A DNA stretch of 45,237 nt from Nitrososphaerota archaeon. Its GTDB lineage: Archaea > Thermoproteota > Nitrososphaeria > Nitrososphaerales > Nitrosopumilaceae. The stretch covers positions 1 to 45,237 of the forward strand of contig JAGWHQ010000012.1 of the NCBI GenBank assembly GCA_028866655.1. The letters are read 5' to 3'. This document shows, in pieces, positions 1-7,852 of this stretch; position 1 is the stretch's first letter; the number at the start of each line of letters is the position of its first letter. The notes below the pieces were generated by a model. It did not search any database. It was not told the DNA's origin and saw only the letters and a program-made list of their open reading frames with translations. Position numbers and translations under genes: made by a program.

Positions 1-2
1 TT

Positions 3-143
3 ATAAAATTGGAAACATCCACTAAAAACTTGATTTTTGGCATGGACTTGGACCCGTTCGGAACTGCAAACCGGCAACCGCATTGTATTTCGATTTTAAA
101 CAACATCAAAGGTCTCAAACTTGTAATGAATATTTCATCATAA
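3..143 (+). other. possible 3' end of a gene entering from the left edge
   Basis: One frame stays open from the window edge to a TAA at 141-143, about 46 codons, with an internal ATG at 42. The translation (starting around MDLDPFGTANRQPH) matches no family I recognise. Forty-six open codons in AT-rich DNA is only weakly suggestive, so this may be chance. No RNA gene or other feature is visible in the first 170 bases. The sequence to the left of the window would settle it. Confidence 0.15.
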
Positions 144-197
144 TAAATACCTCAAAACATCTTTTTATGATTCAAATTGATCTGTAAGATAGAAAAT

Positions 198-2645
198 ATG
201 ACTGATAATATTCTTACAATAGATGAGATAAAAAAAACTAAGATTGATGACCTCTTTTTACACTTTGCTACAGATAAGACAGGAATCAGTTCACAAGAAG
301 CGATAAATCGATTACAAAAGTTCGGCTATAACGAGATTGAAGAAAAAAAGAAGCACCCCATAAAGAAATTTCTTAGTTACTTTTGGGGACCAATTCCCAT
401 AATGATAGAGGCAGCTGCAATTATTTCAGCTGGAATTTCTCATTGGGATGATTTTTGGATAATTATTGCCTTGTTATCAATAAATGGAATTGTGGGGTTT
501 TTTCAAGAACGCAAAGCTGACAATGCGATAAACCTGTTAAAACAGAAACTAGCAATTAATGTTCGTGTTCTACGCGACCTCAAATGGGCAGATATTCCTG
601 CTAAAGAATTGGTTCCAGGAGACATAGTCCGAGTTCGTCTTGGAGACATAATACCAGCAGACATCAAGCTTTTTGATGGAGATTATCTTTTAGTAGATGA
701 ATCTGCTCTCACTGGAGAATCATTGCCAGTAGAGAAACATCTCTCAGATGTTGCATATTCCAGTTCCGTTGTACAAAAAGGTGAGATGAGCGCACTTGTT
801 GTTTCTACAGGGATGAATACTTTTTTTGGGAAAACTGCAAAACTAGTTGAAGAGGCAAAGACCCAGAGTCATTTTAGGAAAGCCCTGATAAAAATAGGGA
901 ATTATCTAATCGCAGTTGCCATTGGATTGATTGCAATTGTTTTTCTTGCAGCATTTCTCAGACACGAAAGCTTGATTGAAACTCTGCAATTTGCGTTGGT
1001 ATTGATGATTGCAGCAATTCCAGCAGCAATGCCTGCAGTACTTTCTATTACAATGGCAATAGGATCTACAGTTTTGGCAAAAAAACAGGCAATAGTTAGC
1101 AAACTTGCAGCTATCGAGGAAATGGCAGGTGTAGACATACTTTGTGCAGACAAGACGGGCACTCTAACTAAAAATGATCTTAGTGTGGCAGAAATTGTAA
1201 CATTTGACGAGTTTTTAGACTCTGACGTACTCTTGTATGCAACTCTTGCCTCAAGGGGAGAAGATAAAGACCATATTGATAATGCCATATTTGAAAAATC
1301 CAAAATGTCTGAGGTCTTCAACGATTTCAAATCCCATAAAATGATCTCATTCAAACCATTTGACCCAATCATAAAAAGGACAGAGGCTGAAATTGAGGAC
1401 AAGTCTGGAAAAAGATTCCTAGTATCAAAAGGTGCCCCACAAAATATTCTTTCACTAGTATTGAACAAAGATGCAATATCATCCAAGGTAGAAGAAAACG
1501 TAGCCAATCTTGCATCCAAAGGATTTCGCTCTATAGGAGTAGCAAAGACCAATTCAGAAGGAAGTTGGGAATTTGTCGGAATTATCTCATTGCATGATCC
1601 TCCACGTGAAGATTCCAAAAGTACCATCAAGGATGCCAGAGACTTGGGCATAGAAATCAAAATGATTACAGGCGATCATTTGGACATTGCGAAGGAGATA
1701 GCTAGGGAGTTAGATCTCAGCACAAACATATTGCTCTCATCTCAGATAACTGAAAAGACTGACAAGGAAGCACAGGATATTGTTGAGACTGCAGATGGTT
1801 TTGCACAAGTTTTTCCAGAACACAAATACAAGATTGTCAGTCTACTTCAAGCCAAAGATCACATAGTAGGTATGACAGGAGATGGTGTCAATGACGCACC
1901 TGCCCTAAAAAAAGCAGATGTAGGTATTGCAGTCTTTGGTGCTACAGATGTTGCAAAATCTGCAGCACATATTGTTCTCACCCAGGCAGGAATTTCGGTC
2001 ATAGTTGACGCAATCAAGGAGAGTCGAAAAATATTCCAGAGAATGAACAATTATGCCATATATCGCATTAGTGAGACAATCAGAATATTATTTTTCTTGG
2101 TCTCTTCCATATTGATTTTTAATTTTTATCCCATCACGCCGCTAATGATAGTCTTGTTAGCTATAATGAATGACGTTCCAATAATGATGATTGCGTATGA
2201 TAATGTGAGAATATCAAATAAGCCAGAAAGATGGGAGATGAAAAAAGTTTTGGGAATAGCAACAGGACTTGGAATGATAGGACTTGTCTCAACTTTTGGT
2301 CTGCTATACATCGGAATGAATATTTTTGAATTGAAAACAGAATCTCTGCAGTCATTAATTTACCTAAAGCTATCAGTGGCGGGTCATCTCTTGTTTTTTA
2401 TTGCAAGGACTCGTGGTCATTTCTGGACAGTCAAGCCTGCGTTACGTTTGTTTTTGGCCATAATTGTAACTCAGATGATTGCAACTATAATTACCGCTCA
2501 AGGAATTTTAGTTCCAGCAATTGGATGGCATGATGCATTGTTTGTTTGGGGATATGCATTAGCATGGTTTGTGATTACTGACTTTGCAAAGGGTCCCATC
2601 TACAAGATCCTAGAGAACAAGAGAAAACTAGTCAATGAAAAATAA
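198..2645 (+). CDS. P-type proton-translocating ATPase (P3A family)
   Basis: This is a plasma-membrane H+-ATPase that would export protons at the cost of ATP. In order it shows an N-terminal cytoplasmic segment, two helices, the actuator domain with TGES, the TM4 motif AIPAAMPAVLS typical of P3A pumps, the phosphorylation loop DKTGT, the hinge GDGVNDAP and a C-terminal bundle with NDVPIMMIAYDN in TM6, close to the proton-pump signature of plant and fungal enzymes. It is 815 residues from the ATG at 198, full length, without the long regulatory tail of plant pumps. A TTG at 177 in the same frame is an alternative start adding seven residues. It stands alone, followed by about 240 bp without a gene. 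Proton pumps of this type occur in acid-tolerant archaea; a role in pH homeostasis is inference. Substrate could in principle be another cation. Confidence 0.9.
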   Translation: MTDNILTIDEIKKTKIDDLFLHFATDKTGISSQEAINRLQKFGYNEIEEKKKHPIKKFLSYFWGPIPIMIEAAAIISAGISHWDDFWIIIALLSINGIVGFFQERKADNAINLLKQKLAINVRVLRDLKWADIPAKELVPGDIVRVRLGDIIPADIKLFDGDYLLVDESALTGESLPVEKHLSDVAYSSSVVQKGEMSALVVSTGMNTFFGKTAKLVEEAKTQSHFRKALIKIGNYLIAVAIGLIAIVFLAAFLRHESLIETLQFALVLMIAAIPAAMPAVLSITMAIGSTVLAKKQAIVSKLAAIEEMAGVDILCADKTGTLTKNDLSVAEIVTFDEFLDSDVLLYATLASRGEDKDHIDNAIFEKSKMSEVFNDFKSHKMISFKPFDPIIKRTEAEIEDKSGKRFLVSKGAPQNILSLVLNKDAISSKVEENVANLASKGFRSIGVAKTNSEGSWEFVGIISLHDPPREDSKSTIKDARDLGIEIKMITGDHLDIAKEIARELDLSTNILLSSQITEKTDKEAQDIVETADGFAQVFPEHKYKIVSLLQAKDHIVGMTGDGVNDAPALKKADVGIAVFGATDVAKSAAHIVLTQAGISVIVDAIKESRKIFQRMNNYAIYRISETIRILFFLVSSILIFNFYPITPLMIVLLAIMNDVPIMMIAYDNVRISNKPERWEMKKVLGIATGLGMIGLVSTFGLLYIGMNIFELKTESLQSLIYLKLSVAGHLLFFIARTRGHFWTVKPALRLFLAIIVTQMIATIITAQGILVPAIGWHDALFVWGYALAWFVITDFAKGPIYKILENKRKLVNEK

Positions 2646-2884
2646 TGAGCATGAGATTATTACAAGTGGTGTTGGTCTTTAACTAAACCCACCAAAGGCA
2701 CACTAGTAACAAAATTAAAAGAGATCTCATACCAATTTTATTGCCTAAAAATAGAACGTTAAAGTAAATTGCAATTACCTAAGAGGCATTTTAACATATG
2801 ATGAATATTCCGTAAGATTATTGCATAATACACTGATGAATTTTCACCTATCTCAAAAATTCAAGAAAGCTATTTGATGATTAC

Positions 2885-3352
2885 TTAAGATGTTAATGCA
2901 CCATGTACTATGTCGATTTCCCCAGTCATCCAAGGATGTACTTGACAATAGTATGGTATGTTTGCCTCTTGTGTGAACAAGAAAGTATAGTTTTTACCGG
3001 ATAGTATTGCACCAGATCCAAAATTTCCACTATACGCATCTTTGAATGGTTTCACTGGTGTGACATAGTGAGCAGCATCATCATTATTTTGCCATATTAT
3101 GCGGTTGTCAACTCCCAATTGGATTGATTGTTTTTTTGGTAGAAAATTTTGCGTTTGGGTTTGGTCTACAGAGCCTTTCACAATGGTAATAGTAGTTGTT
3201 TGATCAGGATTTTTTACCTTGTTAGGAATTGACGGTGTGGCGTTTAATTCAGGTATGAAATAGAGTTGATAGTATGAAACTCCAATTGCCACACCTACAA
3301 TTACAGCAATTAATCCTATTCCATATGCATGGCTTGATGTTGAGAGGCTCAA
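2885..3352 (-). CDS. membrane-anchored cupredoxin (blue copper protein)
   Basis: This is a small type 1 copper protein, probably an electron carrier on the outer face of the membrane. An N-terminal hydrophobic helix (about residues 10-28) anchors a single plastocyanin-like domain. The copper ligands are visible as H95 (DAAHYV), then C136, H139 and M142 in YYCQVHPWM. Multicopper and plastocyanin-like proteins are abundant in ammonia-oxidising archaea, where they replace cytochromes c. The start is a TTG at 3352: an in-frame stop lies five codons upstream and no ATG is available, so TTG is the only start that keeps the anchor. The gene is alone between the proton ATPase and a divergent methyltransferase. 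The electron partner cannot be read from the sequence. Confidence 0.88.
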   Translation of the reverse strand: MSLSTSSHAYGIGLIAVIVGVAIGVSYYQLYFIPELNATPSIPNKVKNPDQTTTITIVKGSVDQTQTQNFLPKKQSIQLGVDNRIIWQNNDDAAHYVTPVKPFKDAYSGNFGSGAILSGKNYTFLFTQEANIPYYCQVHPWMTGEIDIVHGALTS

Positions 3353-3558
3353 CTGTCTATTTTGTCACCCGGTATATTAAAATCTGAGGTATCTTTTCTC
3401 TAGTTTTTGGAAAATTACAAAAATCACTGGTTCAATATCTTTACACAATATTATTGGTTTCAAGACAACAATTCAAAGATATTTTTTATTTTCAAATTTT
3501 TTCATGATTTTTATTTCTTTTGGATAACACTTTAAAATTATAGAAATTATAGAAATAA

Positions 3559-4368
3559 ATGGAATCAAGAGCAGGTAAAAGAAATTCTGTTTTAAATAAA
3601 ATGCATGATCATTTTGCGTACATTGCTCCACAGTACCGCCAATTGAGGACCACAGATCTTGGACCAATATTATTTATCACAGACAAGCTGCGTGACTTGC
3701 CAAGTATACACGCAGCAGATATTGGATGTGGAACAGGACGATATAGCCTAAAATTTGTCCAACACCTGGGAGAAAAATGCCATCTTTTTTGCCTTGATAA
3801 TAACAGGGAAATGCTAAGGCAGTTAAAGGAACATTTTATGAAAAATAATATCCGAAACTTTACCACAATACGAAGCGATTCACATAAGATGCCAATACAG
3901 ACAGACTCGCTTGACTGCGTGATGTCATTTAATGCAATACATCATTTTTCGCTAAATGACTTTCTAAGAGAATCATCTCGAGTTCTCAAAAATGACGGTA
4001 AACTATTTGTATACACCAGATTGCGTGACCAAAATGCTAAGACGATATGGGGAATGCACTTTCCCTCATTTAACCAAAAGGAAAACCGCCTTTATGAATT
4101 AGATGAGCTAAAGTCGGCCTTTGAAAAGGACAAAAATCTAAACATAAACTCTATCAAGTTCTTTGAACATCATCGTGTATATCCTCTGGAGAAACTTGTA
4201 GAGCAGGTAAAGAATCATCATTACTCTACTTTCAAGTTTTATAAAAAATATGAATTCAAGGAGGCATTGCACAAGTTTGTGCAAAACATACTGAACCATT
4301 ATGATGATCTAGACAAGATATCGTGGAAGGATCAAAATACTCTTCTGGTCATAGAAAACAAACAGTGA
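3559..4368 (+). CDS. class I SAM-dependent methyltransferase
   Basis: The protein has 269 residues with a Rossmann-type methyltransferase core. Motif I is ADIGCGTGRYS (about residues 53-63), followed by an acidic end of strand 2 (FCLDNN), SDSHKMP, and the motif IV region LDCVMSFNAIHHFS, the pattern of the Methyltransf_11/UbiE-like families. The C-terminal third (from about residue 170) is helical and basic and may define the substrate. The ATG at 3559 lies in an AT-rich promoter region with no overlap upstream. It converges on the Lrp-like gene with only 15 bp between stops. The methyl acceptor is not identifiable; small molecule, lipid or tRNA are all possible. Confidence 0.8.
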   Translation: MESRAGKRNSVLNKMHDHFAYIAPQYRQLRTTDLGPILFITDKLRDLPSIHAADIGCGTGRYSLKFVQHLGEKCHLFCLDNNREMLRQLKEHFMKNNIRNFTTIRSDSHKMPIQTDSLDCVMSFNAIHHFSLNDFLRESSRVLKNDGKLFVYTRLRDQNAKTIWGMHFPSFNQKENRLYELDELKSAFEKDKNLNINSIKFFEHHRVYPLEKLVEQVKNHHYSTFKFYKKYEFKEALHKFVQNILNHYDDLDKISWKDQNTLLVIENKQ

Positions 4369-4383
4369 AGACTTGATTGTAAA

Positions 4384-4638
4384 TCACTGTGTGGTTGTTA
4401 TGTGCGCATCGCTATCTGTTTTCAACGCAAGTACACTCTGAACAGGCCTTAGACTCATTATTTTCAAACGGATTGTTTTGTTCAATTCTTTTTCTGTCTT
4501 TGTTTGAATTTTTGCCACAATATCATATACTCCATATGTGACCTGCACCTCCTGTACATCTTGCAAAGTTTCTAAAGATTCTACAATTTGTTGTTCTTTC
4601 CCAAGATCACAATTTATGAGTAGAAATGTTTCCCTCAC
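4384..4638 (-). CDS. stand-alone Lrp/AsnC ligand-binding (RAM) domain protein
   Basis: This 84-residue protein is only the alpha-beta RAM domain of the Lrp/AsnC family. It starts directly with the first beta strand (ETFLLINCDLG), continues through a helix (QQIVESLETLQDV), VTYGVYDIVAKIQT with the typical G-x-YD, and closes with ALKTD. There is no N-terminal helix-turn-helix, so it should not bind DNA by itself. Stand-alone RAM proteins form oligomers that bind amino acids and may modify the assembly of full-length Lrp proteins. It is transcribed away from the SRPBCC/TFB pair, with its promoter in the 88 bp between the two starts. A regulatory link to the TFB is possible from position alone. 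Confidence 0.85.
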   Translation of the reverse strand: MRETFLLINCDLGKEQQIVESLETLQDVQEVQVTYGVYDIVAKIQTKTEKELNKTIRLKIMSLRPVQSVLALKTDSDAHITTTQ

Positions 4639-4726
4639 ATTACTATTTTTGCAACCATTGTATTTCAGTAATATAGATTGCAGTGTATACTAACTAGAAT
4701 TTAACCCAAGTTTACCATGTTGATGT

Positions 4727-5191
4727 ATGATTTGTATCACTTCAAAAATAATGGTAAATTCTCCTGTTAGAAAAGTTTGGAATGTCATATCAGCAATTGA
4801 GAGAGATCCCATTTTTTGGAAAGGAATGGCAAGAGTACGAAATATGTCACAAAATGGAAATATGTTTACGCGTGAGGTAACACTGAATAATTCTGACAAG
4901 TGCTATCAAAAAATCATTCTCTTTCCCATGGAGGGAATTCATAGTAGGTGGATTAGAGGAACACTGATGGGAATAAAGGATATCATGATAACCCAGATTG
5001 GAAATCAGACCCTATTGGAAGTTGAGATAAATTATACACTCAAAGGTATTACGCAGCTTCGTTCCAGGAGCATCTCAGAAGAACTACGAAATGAATCTGA
5101 ATTGGCATTACAATTGATAAAAGAAGATGTTGAGGAAATTCTGCCTTTCCAGATGGAAGAAAGAAAACAGTGGTCGGACATGATCATATGA
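4727..5191 (+). CDS. SRPBCC (START-like) domain protein
   Basis: The 154-residue protein has the SRPBCC/polyketide-cyclase-like fold pattern: a first strand with ITSKIMVNSPVRKVWNVISAIERDPIFW, typical of the strand, helix and 'P..VW' opening of START-like proteins, then alternating strands and a long C-terminal helix (residues 115-140). Such proteins bind hydrophobic ligands in a helix-grip cavity; no ligand can be named. The stop overlaps the start of the TFB gene in an ATGA (5188-5191), so the two are likely translated together, an unusual partnership for a general transcription factor. The ATG at 4727 begins just ahead of the first strand, and the length is usual for single-domain members. 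Confidence 0.7.
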   Translation: MICITSKIMVNSPVRKVWNVISAIERDPIFWKGMARVRNMSQNGNMFTREVTLNNSDKCYQKIILFPMEGIHSRWIRGTLMGIKDIMITQIGNQTLLEVEINYTLKGITQLRSRSISEELRNESELALQLIKEDVEEILPFQMEERKQWSDMII

Positions 5192-6162
5192 ACAAACGTA
5201 AGCAAATCCTTGTAAAACCAGAATTAGATATTGCCGCAAAAACATCCCCGACAATAAATGAAGACGCTTCCAAGGATATCATTCACAACTGTCAAGGATC
5301 GTCAATCATAACTGATAATATTTCAGGCGAGGTTCTCTGTAGTTTATGCGGTCAAGTTTTGGAAGAAAAATCTTTAGAAGTCAATCCTTTGAACAAGTCG
5401 GATCCTATGGAGTCTATGGCAAAAAAAAATTCAGGCTCAGGCAACTCTTTGACAATGTTTGATATGAACATGTCTACCATCATGTCAGATAGAGATTGTA
5501 TGGGGAAATCTCTTTCTTGGACTGCCAAGAATGAATTTTATCGTCTAAAAATACTCAACACTAGAAATACAATCATTCCAAAAAACAAGACATTACGATC
5601 TGCGCTTTTATTTCTTAACATGTTGCAGGCAAAACTTGGAATGCCAAACTCAATAGCTGAAGATTCTGCACACCTGTACCGAAAAGCTGTTAAAACAAAA
5701 TTAACTGTTGGAAGAAAGTCAAAAAACATCATGTGTGCATGTGTTTATGCATCTTGTAAACAAGGTATGGTACCTAGAACTATTGTCGAGGTATCACTTG
5801 CAAGTAATATTGGAAAAAAGGATATTGCTAGGACGTATAGAAGTTTGGTTGAAAAATTAAATCTGCAGATATCCCCGTTTAATTCTAAAGAGTTTCTGAC
5901 AAGAATTGCAAATGATACAAAAATTAGCGAAAAATCAAGAAGAAACGCATTAGAAATACTTGATTCAATTGAAAAAGTAGGCATGGTACATGGGAAAAAC
6001 CCAAAAGCATTAGCTGCGGCATCCCTCTATTTGGCTTGTATCCTAAACGCAGAACAAAAGACACAGGCAGAATTAACAAAGGCATCTGGTGTTACCTCTA
6101 CCACTATAAGGGCACGATACCATGATCTGAGAAAATTCTTCCTAGAACCAATAGAATCATAA
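5188..6162 (+). CDS. tfb: transcription initiation factor B (TFB) with degenerate zinc ribbon
   Basis: TFB recruits RNA polymerase to the TBP-TATA complex. Residues about 30-60 correspond to the zinc ribbon and are followed by a B-reader/linker region and two cyclin folds (about 120-215 and 225-320; the first with SIAEDSAHLYRKAV, the second with NPKALAAASLYLAC and TKASGVTSTTIRARYHDL). In the ribbon the second knuckle is normal (C51-x2-C54 in VLCSLCGQV), but the first has only C35 with a nearby H33 instead of CxxC. I chose the ATG at 5188, which overlaps the upstream stop as ATGA, rather than the in-frame upstream start at 5170. Archaea of this group carry many TFB paralogues; this one looks like an alternative factor. 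Confidence 0.88.
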   Translation: MNKRKQILVKPELDIAAKTSPTINEDASKDIIHNCQGSSIITDNISGEVLCSLCGQVLEEKSLEVNPLNKSDPMESMAKKNSGSGNSLTMFDMNMSTIMSDRDCMGKSLSWTAKNEFYRLKILNTRNTIIPKNKTLRSALLFLNMLQAKLGMPNSIAEDSAHLYRKAVKTKLTVGRKSKNIMCACVYASCKQGMVPRTIVEVSLASNIGKKDIARTYRSLVEKLNLQISPFNSKEFLTRIANDTKISEKSRRNALEILDSIEKVGMVHGKNPKALAAASLYLACILNAEQKTQAELTKASGVTSTTIRARYHDLRKFFLEPIES

Positions 6163-6217
6163 TTTTCAACAAAATGATCTTGGAGACAGTAATTAGTGAA
6201 TAATGAAAATACTAGTT

Positions 6218-6225
6218 GTATAAAT
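6218..6225 (+). promoter_or_regulatory. TATA-like box before the ribbon-helix-helix gene
   Basis: The element GTATAAAT is centred about 35 bp before the GTG at 6257, which would give a transcript with a leader of about eight bases. It is the best TATA candidate in the 94 bp between the TFB stop and this gene and suggests separate transcription. Confidence 0.4.
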
Positions 6226-6256
6226 CTTAAAAGCTAGACAATTCATACTAAAAAGA

Positions 6257-6793
6257 GTGAGTCCTGGTACAAAGAAAACTTCTACTATTACATTCAGATT
6301 GGACGAAAATACTATCCAGAGATTACGTCATGCATCAAGCAACAAACAAGTGAGTACCAATACGCTTGTAAATCAAGCATTAAAACAGTTTTTGGATTGG
6401 GGTATGCACGAGTCCACAATTGGATTTGTGACTATAAATAAGCAAGTCTTTGTTCATGTTTTTGGAAAATTAAGCCAAAATGAAATAATCGATGTAGCTA
6501 CACGTGTTGGCAAAGATGAGGTAAAGAACATTGCATTATTTATGAAAGGCACTATGGATATCCAATCATTTTTGTCATGGTTTGAGATACGAATGACAAA
6601 CTCGTCAGTTCAAGTAAGCCATATTCATGAAGCTGATGATGGTTTTCATAAATATGTTATGAAACATGAATTAGGAAAAAATTGGTCTTTATACCACAAG
6701 ACAATTCTTGAATTGATCTTTGAAGAGGTCTTTGATAAAAAAATTAATGTGAAAATTGACAAGACAATGATCTCATTTGAGTTTTATGAGTAA
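6257..6793 (+). CDS. ribbon-helix-helix domain protein, probable DNA-binding regulator
   Basis: The N-terminal 45 residues fit a MetJ/Arc-type ribbon-helix-helix: a strand with alternating residues (TSTITFRLDENTI), helix A (QRLRHASSNKQV) and helix B (STNTLVNQALKQFLDW). The remaining 130 residues form an alpha-beta domain that I do not recognise, possibly a ligand or dimerisation domain. The start is a GTG at 6257, which places the ribbon at the usual distance from the N-terminus. It stands alone after the TFB gene. A transcription repressor is the most likely role. Its target is not evident, although palindromic sequences such as 6857-6868 (AATTCTAGAATT) lie just downstream. Confidence 0.7.
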   Translation: MSPGTKKTSTITFRLDENTIQRLRHASSNKQVSTNTLVNQALKQFLDWGMHESTIGFVTINKQVFVHVFGKLSQNEIIDVATRVGKDEVKNIALFMKGTMDIQSFLSWFEIRMTNSSVQVSHIHEADDGFHKYVMKHELGKNWSLYHKTILELIFEEVFDKKINVKIDKTMISFEFYE

Positions 6794-6987
6794 TAATTGA
6801 GTGAAAATAAGCACTGTTCAATTTTAGGACAATTGAGTCAAGAATACAGTTAAGATAATTCTAGAATTCTTCCACATACTAGAAAGATAAGATCATACAA
6901 TAACATTTCTAAATTAATTGAAAATTGATCATGTACACAGTGCAAACTATGTTATTGAAATAGAATTATAACATTTCATAAATCACG

Positions 6988-7221
6988 ATGAAAACTCTAT
7001 CACAAAAAGTTAAACCAATAAGTATGCCATTAGTGGTTCTGGCACTAATTGTTGTTGTCACCATAACTCCACACGCCTTTGCAACAACATTCACAGATGC
7101 CAACAATCCTCATGGCCCCCTAGAACCTATTGCATGGGCAGCTGCATTTGCAGTAATTGGGGTAATGAGCGGTATAGGAATATGGACAACTATCAAACGA
7201 GACAAACTTCATCAAAAATGA
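6988..7221 (+). CDS. small exported membrane protein, function unknown
   Basis: The 77-residue product has a signal peptide (basic start, hydrophobic residues about 13-30, probable cleavage after AFA), a short linker rich in Asn, His and Pro, one transmembrane helix (about 48-68) and a basic tail (KRDKLHQK). The mature protein would be about 45 residues with a single helix, a size seen in accessory subunits of membrane complexes. I do not recognise a family. The ATG at 6988 directly precedes the signal peptide. The gene is alone and is followed by a T-rich stretch that could end transcription. Confidence 0.6.
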   Translation: MKTLSQKVKPISMPLVVLALIVVVTITPHAFATTFTDANNPHGPLEPIAWAAAFAVIGVMSGIGIWTTIKRDKLHQK

Positions 7222-7227
7222 GTTTAA

Positions 7228-7258
7228 AAATTCATTTTTCCCACTTTTTGAATTTTCA
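7228..7258 (+). terminator. T-rich stretch, probable transcription end
   Basis: Just after the stop of the small membrane protein there are two runs of five T within about 20 bases and further T-rich sequence. Archaeal polymerases terminate at such oligo-T runs without needing a hairpin. The assignment rests on base composition and position only. Confidence 0.35.
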
Positions 7259-7390
7259 ATCTCCAATTACCGGAAATAATAAATGTCTACAAACCAAAAA
7301 AATGTAAAATAGATCTAAAAGCTGTCATGTTGTATTTCGAATAACCTGTTAGCCATATTGAAAAAACGAATGTGAATCAACAGACCACAT

Positions 7391-7810
7391 TTACTTGTGC
7401 AATCCCTTTCTGATTATATCTAATGCATTCTGAGCTCTTTCAGGTTTTGGTAATTGTATCATGAATACATTAGAGCTTCCATATTGCGAATTAGAAGACA
7501 ATGCAAGCAATGAAGTTTCAGCCAACGCTTCAAAGAAATCTACTGACTCGTTTGCATATATGAGAAATTTTTCTTCAATGTTTCCGTATGAAAACTGTAA
7601 TGTAACTCTGACAAAAACATGTCCTAGCCCATCTTGTAATATGTTAAGATTTGTCTCAACTGAAACAGGTTTTCCTGCAATGACTTTCATGATATCGTCA
7701 AATTTTTTTCCATCGACTACAATACAAGGTACTTGTTTCCCTTCAAAATCAAATAATGTCACGTCTTTGTGTCTCTGAGAGAGAAATTCTTCAAGTTCGT
7801 TGTTTGCCAT
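7391..7810 (-). CDS. conserved-looking protein of unknown function downstream of the ATPase gene
   Basis: I do not recognise this 139-residue protein. It appears soluble and alpha-beta: an N-terminal helix (NNELEEFLSQRHKD), a strand-rich middle with alternating hydrophobic residues (HVFVRVTLQF, EEKFLIYAN) and a C-terminal helix (ERAQNALDIIRKGLHK). No catalytic motif or cysteine cluster is present. It lies 42 bp behind the P-loop ATPase on the same strand but has its own TATA-like box 26 bp before its ATG, so it may be transcribed separately. Its constant orientation next to the ATPase/winged-helix pair is the only clue to its role. Confidence 0.6.
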   Translation of the reverse strand: MANNELEEFLSQRHKDVTLFDFEGKQVPCIVVDGKKFDDIMKVIAGKPVSVETNLNILQDGLGHVFVRVTLQFSYGNIEEKFLIYANESVDFFEALAETSLLALSSNSQYGSSNVFMIQLPKPERAQNALDIIRKGLHK

Positions 7811-7829
7811 AAAAGAAATGTGTATGTGA

Positions 7830-7841
7830 CTTTTTAAAAAG
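7830..7841 (-). promoter_or_regulatory. TATA-like box for the 139-residue protein
   Basis: The minus strand reads CTTTTTAAAAAG here, centred about 26 bp before the ATG at 7810. This is the spacing expected for a leaderless archaeal transcript and suggests the gene has a promoter separate from the upstream ATPase. Confidence 0.45.
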
Positions 7842-7852
7842 ATAACCGAAGA

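Noticed and set aside
902-1660. A 252-codon frame antisense to the proton ATPase
   Set aside because: It is the reverse strand of a gene with clear P-type ATPase motifs; its composition is low in recognisable structure and it has no promoter or neighbours.
2646-2659. 13-codon frame directly after the proton ATPase (TAATG overlap)
   Set aside because: Far too short, with no domain, promoter or conserved feature.
2798-2880. Three TGATGA-like sequences that could suggest a second C/D box RNA
   Set aside because: The only CTGA overlaps the second TGATGA, no box D follows and the ends do not pair, so the required order of boxes is not met.
5170-5187. Upstream start of the TFB gene
   Set aside because: It would add MVGHDH read from within the SRPBCC gene; the ATGA overlap at 5188 is the usual coupling.
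6857-6868. Perfect palindrome AATTCTAGAATT as an operator
   Set aside because: Twelve AT-rich bases can arise by chance and it lies 120 bp before the next start with no further support.
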